From assembly GCF_003854965.1 (NCBI RefSeq), contig NZ_RQPI01000004.1, positions 62,001 through 126,000 on the forward strand: DNA of 64,000 nt, written 5' to 3'. The notes under the pieces are model-generated. The model was not told the DNA's origin, did not search any database, and saw nothing but the letters and a program-made list of their open reading frames with translations. Both the position numbers and the translations under genes were made by a program. This stretch comes from Paenibacillus rhizophilus (GTDB lineage Bacteria; Bacillota; Bacilli; Paenibacillales; Paenibacillaceae). Below are positions 42,806 through 50,733 of the stretch, in pieces; positions within the stretch are counted from its first letter, which is position 1; every line of letters begins with the position of its first letter.

Positions 42806-44284
42806 GTGCTTACAAAATCATACTGTGAAAATTTTCGCCCGCAATTTCATTATTCGCCGGAGGCGAACTGGCTGAACGATCCCAACGGCATGGTTTGGTA
42901 CGAGGGTGAATATCACCTGTTCTATCAATGTCATCCTCACAGTGCGGTATGGGGTCCCATGCACTGGGGGCATGCGGTCAGCAAGGACCTTGTCTTCTGG
43001 GAGGAGCTTCCCATCGCGCTGCGGCCCGATCATAACGGGGCGATCTTCTCGGGCAGCGCGGTAGTGGACCGGCATGATACTACGGGCTTTTTTAACGGAG
43101 GCTCCGGTCTGGTGGCGGTATTTACCCATCACGATGTGAATCCGGAAAGCGGAGGGCCGCGCCAGAGACAGAGCCTTGCTTTCAGCACTGACAAGGGACG
43201 GACCTGGACGATGTATGAAGGTAATCCGGTTCTGGAGGATGAGCGGCACATTGATTACCGCGATCCCAAAGTGTTCTGGGACGGTGAGCGGGAACGATGG
43301 GCGATGGTGCTCGCCGCAGGACAGCGCGTGTTGTTCTACCACTCTCCCGACCTCATTCATTGGTCTTTCGGCAGCGAATTTGGTACTTCGGAAGGCTCGC
43401 ACGACGGTGTCTGGGAATGCCCCGATCTGTTCAAGCTACCCGTCGAGGGCCGCGGCGATGAATCCAAATGGGTGCTTATCGTGAGCATCGGCCCGAATGA
43501 AGCGCTGGCGGAAGGCTCGCGGACCCAGTATTTTATAGGGGGATTCGACGGTGTGTCCTTTACCAGCGACAATCCGCCGGATACGGTGCTGTGGCTGGAT
43601 CACGGCAGGGATAACTATGCAGGAGTGAGCTGGTCTGACGTTCCCGCTCAGGATGGGCGCAGGCTGTTCATCGGCTGGATGAACAACTGGAAATACGCCA
43701 ATCTGCTGCCGACGGAAGCATGGAGAGGAGCGATGACGCTGCCGAGGGAGCTTGGACTTGCGGTCTTCGAAGACGGGATTCGGCTCCGCCAGCTGCCGGT
43801 CAGAGAGCTGGAGACGCTCAGAGAACCGAAGCTTCTGATGGAGGATTTGACGATCCAAGCCGGGGACGGCAATCTTTTGCAGGAGATTCACGGCAGTACG
43901 CTGGAAATTGTAGCGGAAATTAAAATAGCGGGCTCCTCATCGTTCGGCTTCCGAATTCATGGCTCCGGCGGCCAGGGAACGGTTATCGGCTTTGACGCCG
44001 AACGCAGCTATATGTTCATCGACCGCAGAAATGCCGGCATATCGGACTTTCATCCCGATTTCTCCTGCGAGCACGGAGCGGACCTGAAGCCCGCAGATGG
44101 AATCATCAAGCTCCGGATATTCGCCGATCATTCCTCCGTTGAAGTGTTCGCAAATGACGGAAGTGTCGTGCTGACGGATCAGGTTTTTCCGGACCCTAAT
44201 AATCAGGAGCTGGAGCTTTACGTCCAGGAAGGAAGCATTGAAATCATCTCTTTGCATATATACACCTTGAAATCCATCTGGTGA
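42806..44284 (+). CDS. GH32 beta-fructosidase (levanase/invertase type)
   Basis: A 492-residue cytosolic GH32 enzyme hydrolysing beta-fructosides. All catalytic motifs are canonical: nucleophile Asp25 (ANWLNDPNG), stabiliser Asp153 (DYRDPKVF) and acid/base Glu204 (GVWECPD). The propeller ends near residue 320, then a C-terminal beta-sandwich with LRIFADHSSVEVFANDG. The GTG at 42806 lies seven bases behind AGGAG and gives the usual start MLTKSYCENFRPQFHYSP; the longer open frame overlaps the previous gene in another phase and is rejected. Last gene of the fructan operon, 20 bases behind its GH32 paralogue. Confidence 0.94.
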   Translation: MLTKSYCENFRPQFHYSPEANWLNDPNGMVWYEGEYHLFYQCHPHSAVWGPMHWGHAVSKDLVFWEELPIALRPDHNGAIFSGSAVVDRHDTTGFFNGGSGLVAVFTHHDVNPESGGPRQRQSLAFSTDKGRTWTMYEGNPVLEDERHIDYRDPKVFWDGERERWAMVLAAGQRVLFYHSPDLIHWSFGSEFGTSEGSHDGVWECPDLFKLPVEGRGDESKWVLIVSIGPNEALAEGSRTQYFIGGFDGVSFTSDNPPDTVLWLDHGRDNYAGVSWSDVPAQDGRRLFIGWMNNWKYANLLPTEAWRGAMTLPRELGLAVFEDGIRLRQLPVRELETLREPKLLMEDLTIQAGDGNLLQEIHGSTLEIVAEIKIAGSSSFGFRIHGSGGQGTVIGFDAERSYMFIDRRNAGISDFHPDFSCEHGADLKPADGIIKLRIFADHSSVEVFANDGSVVLTDQVFPDPNNQELELYVQEGSIEIISLHIYTLKSIW

Positions 44285-44291
44285 AACTTCG

Positions 44292-44304
44292 TTGAACACT
44301 CCCC
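44292..44304. repeat. 13-nt copy of the TnpB-element right end
   Basis: TTGAACACTCCCC, identical to the terminal bases of the TnpB element at about 52354-52366, followed by CCTTAAGG instead of the full hairpin. Possible eroded end. Confidence 0.3.
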
Positions 44305-44324
44305 TCCCTTAAGGCGTCAAACTA

Positions 44325-44361
44325 AAAGGAGCCTATTCCCCGGTAGGAATAAGGCTCCTTT
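44325..44361 (+). terminator. Terminator of the fructan operon
   Basis: AAAGGAGCCTATTCC pairs with GGAATA-A-GGCTCCTTT (one bulge), followed by a short T/A stretch. Confidence 0.75.
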
Positions 44362-44452
44362 AAGATGCATTGATCTCAGTTTGAATCGAATTAGCTGTTT
44401 TTTTTCCATTTAACTTTCTGTTTCTCCGCAGAGACATAACGGTGTTAGAAGC

Positions 44453-44701
44453 TTATTGGTTCAACCCTGCCGCGGCAATCAATTCCTTCAGTTCGCCATG
44501 GTTAAATCCCTTGACCGCTCTGCCGCCCGCCACGGTAACCGGAATGCCCATGAAGCCAAGACGTTCCACTTCCTGCTGGTAGGCCTCGCTTGTCATGATA
44601 TCCCTGACCTCGAACGGGATGCCTTCGCTCTGAAGCATTCGCTTCACCCGGCTGCAGTCTCCGCAGCCCTCGGTGGAGTAGACGATGACCTGGTCGCTCA
44701 T
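44453..44701 (-). CDS. Glutaredoxin-family thiol oxidoreductase
   Basis: An 82-residue glutaredoxin/NrdH-like protein with a dithiol active site CGDC (VIVYSTEGCGDCSRVKRML) and the cis-proline motif MGIPVTVAGG, followed by VKGFNHGELKELI. It reduces disulfides, probably as part of the thiol redox system with the bacilliredoxin gene upstream, whose stop overlaps its ATG by four bases (ATGA). Confidence 0.92.
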   Translation of the reverse strand: MSDQVIVYSTEGCGDCSRVKRMLQSEGIPFEVRDIMTSEAYQQEVERLGFMGIPVTVAGGRAVKGFNHGELKELIAAAGLNQ

Positions 44702-45024
44702 TGGCTTACAGCCTCTTTGATGCTCGACTGCGTGATTTTCCAGTGGGACGTATTCCAGCGCACTTCGCTGTCTTCCAGCAGGAAGATTTGCGGAGACTCA
44801 TGCTTGATGCCGAAATCTTCGGCAATTTTGTTGGAAACCGGACGGTCCTCGATCACGAGCACGACGGCGGCGTCGGTATCACTGTCTTTCAGATAGGTTT
44901 GAAACTCCTCGAACGCCTTTGCGCTGATCGGGCAGGTAGTGCTGTGCTTGAACAGCAGCTTCTTTCCGGGCTTGGCAATATACTGCTCCAGCTCATCGGC
45001 GGAGTGTAAATTCTGAATGGACAT
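44698..45024 (-). CDS. ytxJ: Bacilliredoxin YtxJ (BrxC) type
   Basis: A 108-residue thioredoxin-fold protein of the YtxJ family. The single active-site cysteine is in KHSTTCPISAKAFEEF; the cis-Pro segment is HESPQIFLL. Family members remove bacillithiol from mixed disulfides, so the host probably makes bacillithiol. The ATG at 45024 is preceded by AAGGAAGGTGAT; the frame runs open to 45084 without a ribosome site. It is cotranscribed with the glutaredoxin-like gene. Confidence 0.9.
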   Translation of the reverse strand: MSIQNLHSADELEQYIAKPGKKLLFKHSTTCPISAKAFEEFQTYLKDSDTDAAVVLVIEDRPVSNKIAEDFGIKHESPQIFLLEDSEVRWNTSHWKITQSSIKEAVSQ

Positions 45025-45116
45025 GGTATCACCTTCCTTAATATAGTTGCTAATTAACGGTAATTGTAACTTTGATTGTAACAATGTTTCAAAATTAAAG
45101 CAATCCGTATTATAGC

Positions 45117-45629
45117 CTATGTGAGCTTCTTATAATAAAATACCGTCTCATGCAGTTCTCCGTTTGCCGACCGCGCATAGTCCGGAATTCTGCCGGCTTC
45201 CGCGAAGCCGAGCGATTGGTACAGAAGGTTGGAGGGATCGCCTCCGCGGGTATCGAATACAAGCAAGGTTCTGCCCTCGGAAGCCGCGCAGGCTTCGGCC
45301 GTTTCCATCAGCATACGCGCAATGCCCTGGCGGCGGTGCTCCGGATGGACCATCAGCTTGGCGATTTCCGCCCGGTGGAGCCCGTTAGGCTTCAGGGCAA
45401 GATGGAGCTGAACGCTTCCCGCAACCTCTCCGTTTTCCAGAGCAACCCACAATATAACCCCCTCGCCGGGTACACCGCGCCAATAATCCACAGCTTCCTC
45501 TTCGGAAAGCGGCGGCAAAAAACCGACGGATGCTCCGTCGTCGACGACCCGAACGAGCAGATCGCCCAGCTGCCGCTCCAGATCCTCTTCTAATCCGTTG
45601 ATTTTTTCAATGGTAACTCCGATTGTCAT
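45117..45629 (-). CDS. GNAT family N-acetyltransferase
   Basis: A 170-residue GNAT enzyme using acetyl-CoA. Motif A is VHPEHRRQGIARMLMETAE (R/Q-x-x-G-x-G/A pyrophosphate loop), preceded by the beta4 strand AEIAKLMV and followed by GRTLLVFDTRGGDPSNLLYQSLGF. The acceptor substrate cannot be read from sequence. GAGGAG lies nine bases before the ATG at 45629. Confidence 0.9.
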   Translation of the reverse strand: MTIGVTIEKINGLEEDLERQLGDLLVRVVDDGASVGFLPPLSEEEAVDYWRGVPGEGVILWVALENGEVAGSVQLHLALKPNGLHRAEIAKLMVHPEHRRQGIARMLMETAEACAASEGRTLLVFDTRGGDPSNLLYQSLGFAEAGRIPDYARSANGELHETVFYYKKLT

Positions 45630-45793
45630 GCGTGATGTCTCCTCTCCGTTGGTCGTCAGCTGAAAATCATCAGTATACGCTACCCATTATACCGGAGAGA
45701 AGGAAGGCTCACCCAGTCTATTTTTGCAAGCGACGACTTGCGCTGCCCTTTGAAAGATCGAAATAAGAGCGCTGAAATATTCCAGTTACAAAA

Positions 45794-45834
45794 TAGGGAC
45801 TGTCCTGGCTCTTTACAGCCGAGTGGACAGTCCC
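45794..45834 (-). terminator. Terminator of the coiled-coil protein gene
   Basis: AGGGACTGTCC pairs perfectly with GGACAGTCCCT, with an inner GGCT/AGCC pair; the minus strand continues ATTTTG. The rest of 45630-45872 shows no gene. Confidence 0.7.
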
Positions 45835-45872
45835 TGCCTTAGTTTAACCGGACCTTAGAGCCGGCTCCCGTT

Positions 45873-46400
45873 TTATTGCTGGAAGCTGCGGCCCGGCATC
45901 GAAGAAAACTGCCCAGGAGTGTGCAAAGAGCCGGCGCCGAAGGAAGAAGATCCGGTAAACGAAGATCCGATCGAAGAACCGATCGGAGAAGAACCGATCG
46001 AAGAACCGATCGAAGAGGAACCGATCTGAGAAGACCCTATCGGAGAACCGAAGGATGAAGAACCGTAGGACATGCCGGACGGGATTGCCGGATTGTGGAA
46101 CACCGGCTGGCTGTAGGACGAGCCTATTGCTCCGGTTTGGACCGATTGCTGCTCCACCTGACGGAGAACTTGGGAGATCTGCTGCAGCTGCTGAATGGCT
46201 GTTTGGTGGCCTTGCAGAGCCGTCTGGATCGTTTGGGACGCTCTACGCTCGCGGTTTGCCAGGTCCTCCAGCTGTCTTGCATTTTGCTCCTCCTGCTGAA
46301 GCAGTTGTTGATACAGTTGGCTGGCTTGCTGTGTTTCGTTGATAAGCCGTTGAACGAGCTGCTCACCTTGGTTTACTTGATTGGAAATGTTCGTATTCAA
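45873..46400 (-). CDS. Coiled-coil protein with GSS-repeat tail, function unknown
   Basis: A 175-residue protein of two halves. Residues 1-95 are a Gln/Leu-rich, probably helical coiled coil (LINETQQASQLYQQLLQQEEQ, IQTALQGHQTAIQQLQQISQ). Residues 100-175 are low complexity: repeats of IGSS/PIGSS/FGSS and a tail HTPGQFSSMPGRSFQQ. I do not recognise a family. The composition is reminiscent of spore-associated proteins but this is only an impression. No signal peptide or membrane segment. AGGAGG lies 11 bases before the ATG, so it is clearly translated. Confidence 0.75.
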   Translation of the reverse strand: MNTNISNQVNQGEQLVQRLINETQQASQLYQQLLQQEEQNARQLEDLANRERRASQTIQTALQGHQTAIQQLQQISQVLRQVEQQSVQTGAIGSSYSQPVFHNPAIPSGMSYGSSSFGSPIGSSQIGSSSIGSSIGSSPIGSSIGSSFTGSSSFGAGSLHTPGQFSSMPGRSFQQ

Positions 46401-46442
46401 TGTTGTATCCTCCTAGTGAAATGAATTGAAAACCGAAGTTTA

Positions 46443-47159
46443 TTATGCTTGAGCTTCATGTGAATTATTCATGCTCTTGATATTTTCGGTCCCTTCCGTT
46501 TCGGATACGGTGAAGCGGCGCCGGAAGCTGTTGGTCCAATTCGATTCTATGAATTCGGTGGCAGCGGCGAAATCCTCCTCTTTTAGCGCGCCGATGATTT
46601 TCTTATGTTCTTCCACCGATTGTTCCGCTCCCAAAAAGCCTTTAAAATACGTAACCTCATAACGCCGGAGCTTTTTCTTTAGCCCATCCAACACACTGAT
46701 AAGCTCTTCATTGGCAGACAAATCGATGATTACCTGATGGAACAGGGCGTCGTATTGCTGGGCTTCCAGCGCATTTTCCTGTTTAAGAGCGCGTTCCAGT
46801 TCTTCGTTGATTGTATCCAACTGCCGGATATGCTCCGGCTTGATATTTGCTTTGGCAAAAGAAACGGCCAGCTTCTCAAGTGACTGGATGACCGGATACA
46901 AACGGTGTGCCTGATAAATATCAACAGGAGCCACCTGTGTCCAGCTATTGGCCTTGGTCTGCACCATTCCTTCTTCTTCCAGTCTTAATAAAGCTTCGCG
47001 GATAGGGGTGCGGCTTGTGCCCATCGCGTCCGCCAATTGCTGATCCTTCAGCTTGTCGCCCGGCTTTAATTCTCCGCTGATAATCCATTCTTGTATTTGA
47101 AGGTACACTTGCTCACGAATCGATGTGCGTTTGACTTTGGTTGTAGATTTTGGCAGCAA
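46443..47159 (-). CDS. GntR family (FadR/FCD-type) transcriptional regulator
   Basis: A 238-residue regulator: winged helix (residues 12-75, with PGDKLKDQQLADAMGTSRTPIREALLRLEEEGMV) and a helical FCD ligand-binding domain (about 85-215, including YDALFHQVIIDLSANEEL and EEHKKIIGALKEEDFAAA). The start is a TTG at 47159 seven bases after GGAGG. It is divergent from the diaminopropionate ammonia-lyase gene, and two inverted copies of a 12-base motif lie between them, so it is the likely regulator of that operon and of itself. Confidence 0.92.
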   Translation of the reverse strand: MLPKSTTKVKRTSIREQVYLQIQEWIISGELKPGDKLKDQQLADAMGTSRTPIREALLRLEEEGMVQTKANSWTQVAPVDIYQAHRLYPVIQSLEKLAVSFAKANIKPEHIRQLDTINEELERALKQENALEAQQYDALFHQVIIDLSANEELISVLDGLKKKLRRYEVTYFKGFLGAEQSVEEHKKIIGALKEEDFAAATEFIESNWTNSFRRRFTVSETEGTENIKSMNNSHEAQA

Positions 47160-47185
47160 TAGGGCGCCTCCTCAATTCTTTTGTA

Positions 47186-47201
47186 TGTAATATATCATGT
47201 G
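47186..47201. promoter_or_regulatory. GntR operator A (candidate)
   Basis: TGTAATATATCATGTG near the regulator start; its first 12 bases recur inverted at 47281-47292. Confidence 0.55.
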
Positions 47202-47250
47202 CAATTTAGCAGTATCAAATCTCGCTTTGCTTCAGCGTGGAAAGACTTGA

Positions 47251-47279
47251 TTGACAGCAAAATAAATGGAATGTAACAT
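47251..47279 (+). promoter_or_regulatory. dpaL: Promoter of the dpaL operon
   Basis: TTGACA (47251-47256), 17-base spacer, TAACAT (47274-47279), overlapped by operator B. Confidence 0.65.
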
Positions 47280-47292
47280 GTGATATATTACA
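47277..47292. promoter_or_regulatory. GntR operator B (candidate)
   Basis: CATGTGATATATTACA; its reverse complement TGTAATATATCACATG shares TGTAATATATCA with operator A. It covers the -10 and start site of the dpaL promoter. Confidence 0.55.
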
Positions 47293-47333
47293 TTACAATG
47301 GTTGCAGAAAGATTATGAAAAGAAAGGGGTCTG

Positions 47334-48563
47334 ATGATGGATACTGCGGATTTTCAGTATATTGCGAACGAACGGGCGCGTAAGGCGAATGGCGATAGAA
47401 CGCCGGTGCGGTTCATTGACCGTGAAGCGGCTGCAAAAGTGAGAAACTTTCACAGCAAATTTGATGAATATGAGCCAACGCCCCTGTACAGCCTGAAAGC
47501 TTTATCACGCAAGCTTGGCGTGGGCGGCATATGGATCAAGGATGAATCGTACAGATTCGGACTGAACGCTTTTAAAGTGCTGGGCGGCTCTTATGCTGTC
47601 GGCAAGTATTTGGCGGAGCGGCTAAATCTGGATATCTCGGAGCTTGATTTTGAGAAACTGCAATCCGGAGAGATCAAAGAGCGGCTGGGAGAACTAACTT
47701 TTGTTACGGCGACAGACGGAAATCACGGCAGAGGGATTGCCTGGGCGGCCAATCAGCTGGGACAGAAATCAGTGGTATTCATGCCCAAAGGCTCATCAGC
47801 AGCCAGACTAAATAATATAAGAAAGGAAGGCGCGGAAGCCTCCATTACGGAGCTGAATTATGATGACACGGTAAAAATGGCCGCCCGGTACGCCGCCGAT
47901 CATCACGGAGTTCTGGTTCAGGACAGCGCGTGGGAGGGCTATGAGGAGATCCCAACCTGGATTATGCAGGGATACTGCACTCTGATTCATGAAGTAATGG
48001 AGCAAATGAAGGGGGACGGAAAAGGCTGTCCAACCCATGTATTTCTTCAGGCGGGTGTCGGTTCCTTCGCGGCAAGCGTGCTGGGCTATTTCGTGGCGGA
48101 ATTCGGCGACGAACGTCCGATAACGATCATTGTCGAGCCGAATGAAGCAGCGTGCATCTATAAATCCGCCGTGAAAAATGACAGGAAGCCCCATGCGGTA
48201 ACCGGCGATCTGCCGACGATTATGGCGGGATTGGCCTGCGGGGAGCCCAGCACGGTGGCTTGGGAGCTTTTAAGGGATTATGCGGATATGTACATTTCTT
48301 GCTCCGATGCGGTGTCGGCCAAAGCCATGCGAATGCTCGGCAATCCTTTGCCCGGCGATCCGCGGGTCGTTTCCGGAGAATCCGGCGCTGTGGGATTGGG
48401 AGTTCTGAGCCTGATCCAGGAGGAACAAGCGCTACGGCGGGAAGTGGGGGAACGGCTTCAATTGAACGAGAAATCGAGAGTTCTCATCATTAGCACGGAA
48501 GGCGATACGGACCCGGAGGGGTACAGGGACATCGTATGGAACGGCAAGTATCCTGCTTTTTAA
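47334..48563 (+). CDS. dpaL: Diaminopropionate ammonia-lyase
   Basis: A 409-residue PLP enzyme of fold type II that converts 2,3-diaminopropionate to pyruvate and two ammonia. The PLP lysine is Lys81 in RFGLNAFKVLGGSYA; the phosphate-binding and glycine-rich parts are TATDGNHGRGIAWAANQLG and SGESGAVGLGVLSL. The length agrees with YgeX proteins (about 400). ATG 47334 is four bases and ATG 47337 seven bases from AAAGGGG, so the second may be used. Followed by an M20 hydrolase, as in the E. coli ygeX-ygeY order, suggesting release and degradation of an acylated or peptide-bound diamino acid. Confidence 0.93.
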   Translation: MMDTADFQYIANERARKANGDRTPVRFIDREAAAKVRNFHSKFDEYEPTPLYSLKALSRKLGVGGIWIKDESYRFGLNAFKVLGGSYAVGKYLAERLNLDISELDFEKLQSGEIKERLGELTFVTATDGNHGRGIAWAANQLGQKSVVFMPKGSSAARLNNIRKEGAEASITELNYDDTVKMAARYAADHHGVLVQDSAWEGYEEIPTWIMQGYCTLIHEVMEQMKGDGKGCPTHVFLQAGVGSFAASVLGYFVAEFGDERPITIIVEPNEAACIYKSAVKNDRKPHAVTGDLPTIMAGLACGEPSTVAWELLRDYADMYISCSDAVSAKAMRMLGNPLPGDPRVVSGESGAVGLGVLSLIQEEQALRREVGERLQLNEKSRVLIISTEGDTDPEGYRDIVWNGKYPAF

Positions 48564-48619
48564 CCGGAGGACCGGACTTGTCTCGTTCATCTCTACATTT
48601 TGGGAAGGAAGGGAAGCAC

Positions 48620-49783
48620 GTGGATAATTCAAGCTTCGAACAGCAGCTCATCGAATGGAGACATGATCTACACATGTTTCCTGAAACGGCTTTTGAAGAA
48701 AAAATGACGTCCGAATATATCACCAAGGCTTTAACCGGGATGGGGCTGGAGGTTCATACCGGCATTGGCGGCACGGGAGTCGTTGCGAGCCTCAAAATCG
48801 GAAGCGGCACGGGGATTATCGGAATCCGGGCGGATATGGACGCGCTTAACTTTACAGAGGAAGCGGAGCGCCCCCATGCCTCCCGAAATACGGGAAAAAT
48901 GCATGCCTGCGGTCATGATGGACATATGGCCATAGTGCTGGGCGCAGCTAAATTGTTGACCGAGAGAAAAAATTTCAATGGCACTGTCCGATTCGTTTTT
49001 CAACCGGCCGAGGAGCCGGGCAAAGGCGCGCTTGCCATGATCAATGATGGGCTGCTGGAGCGGTTTCCAATGGATGAAATTTACGGGATGCATAATATGC
49101 CAGGCATGCCGGAAGGTACGTTTGCAACTCGTGCGGGCGGAATTATGGCCGGTGAGGATAACTTTATCATTCGGATCAAAGGGCAAGGCGCCCATGCCGC
49201 CCGTCCGCATATGAGCATAGATCCCCTCGTGATCGCCGCCGAGATTATTCTCGCGCTGCAGACGATTGTGTCCCGCAATTTAGACCCGAATATTCCGGCT
49301 GTAATTTCATGTACTGAGATCCACACGGACGGCATCCGGAATGCAATTCCGACTCATGTAGAGATCAAAGGGGATACCCGCAGCTACACGCCGGAGGTAC
49401 AAAATATGCTGGAAGAACGAATGCGGGCCATAGTCGAGGGAATATGCGGCATGCATGGCGCGGGATGCCAATTTGAATACACGCATGAATTTGCTCCTAC
49501 GGTGAACTGGGAGGAGTGCGTGGATATCTCCGTAAAGGCGGCTTTGAATGTGCTTGGGGAAACCAAGGTCAACGCCAACGTACAGCAAGTGATGGTTTCA
49601 GAAGATTTTTCAGCGTTTTTGCAAAATATTCCCGGATGCTTCGTTTTTATTGGGAACGGTGACGCATCGGACGGTAAGGGCAATATCCCGCTCCATAACC
49701 CGCTCTATGATTTCAATGACAATATTTTGAAAATTGGAGCTGAGTATTTCGCAGAATTAATAAGAATTCGGCTGCCCCGGTAG
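48620..49783 (+). CDS. M20 family metallo-amidohydrolase
   Basis: A 387-residue cytosolic zinc amidohydrolase (hippurate hydrolase / N-acyl-amino-acid deacetylase group). Metal-binding motifs: KMHACGHDGHMA near 95-105, FQPAEEPGKGA near 130 and MVSEDFSAF near 335; the dimerisation domain begins near 175 (NFIIRIKGQGAHAARPHMSIDPL). The GTG at 48620 follows AGGAAGGGAAG; the open frame to 48536 overlaps dpaL and is not supported. Probably frees the amino group of a substrate for the lyase encoded upstream. Confidence 0.9.
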   Translation: MDNSSFEQQLIEWRHDLHMFPETAFEEKMTSEYITKALTGMGLEVHTGIGGTGVVASLKIGSGTGIIGIRADMDALNFTEEAERPHASRNTGKMHACGHDGHMAIVLGAAKLLTERKNFNGTVRFVFQPAEEPGKGALAMINDGLLERFPMDEIYGMHNMPGMPEGTFATRAGGIMAGEDNFIIRIKGQGAHAARPHMSIDPLVIAAEIILALQTIVSRNLDPNIPAVISCTEIHTDGIRNAIPTHVEIKGDTRSYTPEVQNMLEERMRAIVEGICGMHGAGCQFEYTHEFAPTVNWEECVDISVKAALNVLGETKVNANVQQVMVSEDFSAFLQNIPGCFVFIGNGDASDGKGNIPLHNPLYDFNDNILKIGAEYFAELIRIRLPR

Positions 49784-49856
49784 CATTCATATGGTAATGT
49801 TAAAGAAGCGGCCGAGGTCGCTTAAGACGAGATGAGCAGAGAAAGGAAGAGACGAG

Positions 49857-50555
49857 ATGAGCTTAGAAGAGAACCGATTGGATTTAAGCCGCATTATTTT
49901 TATCGGAAGAACCTTTGAGGAGTACATGGCGATGTTCGGCCTGTCCGAAGAGGAGCTTCAAGGGCGGACCGTTCTGGATTGTCCGGGCGGCGCATGCGCG
50001 TTTACGGCTCGGGCGAATGCGCTCGGAGTTCAGGTGGTGTCAGCCGACATTGCCTACGGGTATCCTATCCGGGCCCTTAAAGAGAAAGGGCTGGAGGATA
50101 TCCGGCATGCGATGGACCAAATGGAAAAAGCCCGGACCGGTTTCAATTGGGAGTATTTCTCCTCCGTGGAGGAGCTTCGGGAGCATCGGGAACGCGCTCT
50201 GCAGGAATGTACGGCCGATATGGCCCGTTACCCGGAGCGGTATGTCCCGGCGGTTCTGCCGGTTCTGCCGTTCGATGACGGCCGGTTCGATCTGACGCTG
50301 TCCGCGCATTTTTTGTTCATGTACGGCGACCGGCTCGATTATGACTTTCATCTGAAGACGCTGCGGGAGCTGCTGCGTGTGACCCGAAAGGAGCTGCGCA
50401 TTTATCCGCTGGTCGGCCTGTCGGGCGAACGGTACGCGCAGATGGACGACCTGCTGAATCACATTCGGGAAGAAGGCTGCACGGCCGAGGAAGTACAAGT
50501 CCCCTATGAATTTCAAAAAGGTACGGGCCGCATGCTGAGAATTCTCAAGGGCTGA
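49857..50555 (+). CDS. Class I SAM-dependent methyltransferase-like protein
   Basis: A 232-residue protein with a Rossmann-like methyltransferase fold. Motif I is TVLDCPGGACAFTARANALG, with an acidic residue at the end of the next strand (VVSADIAYGYP) and motif IV-like PFDDGRFDLTLSAHFLFMYG. The methyl acceptor is unknown. An intervening helical segment (residues 85-130) holds Arg/Glu-rich helices. GGAAG precedes the ATG, which lies in the second copy of a 13-base direct repeat (AGACGAGATGAGC at 49826 and 49851). Confidence 0.8.
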   Translation: MSLEENRLDLSRIIFIGRTFEEYMAMFGLSEEELQGRTVLDCPGGACAFTARANALGVQVVSADIAYGYPIRALKEKGLEDIRHAMDQMEKARTGFNWEYFSSVEELREHRERALQECTADMARYPERYVPAVLPVLPFDDGRFDLTLSAHFLFMYGDRLDYDFHLKTLRELLRVTRKELRIYPLVGLSGERYAQMDDLLNHIREEGCTAEEVQVPYEFQKGTGRMLRILKG

Positions 50556-50570
50556 TGTATAGATAACGGG

Positions 50571-50605
50571 TAATCCGGTCTCCGGTGGGGGGCCGGAATT
50601 TTTTT
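50571..50605 (+). terminator. Probable terminator after the methyltransferase gene
   Basis: AATCCGG with CCGGAATT (one bulge) around a GC-rich loop, followed by a run of seven T. Confidence 0.6.
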
Positions 50606-50733
50606 GCGCAAAAGTGGCAACATTTCCCTCCGCAATCCGTTAATAAGATAAAGAGATACAAAATTAGCAGTATTAGGCTGGAGGGGAAACATGAATGAAA
50701 TTAAACAGGGGAGAGAATCACGGAGGAACCGGC

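Noticed and set aside
45918-46058. Short GC-repeat array resembling a CRISPR or minisatellite
   Set aside because: It is the coding sequence for the IGSS repeats of the coiled-coil protein; units are short and without spacers.
49826-49863. 13-base direct repeat AGACGAGATGAGC around the methyltransferase start
   Set aside because: Most likely a small local duplication; no link to regulation is visible.
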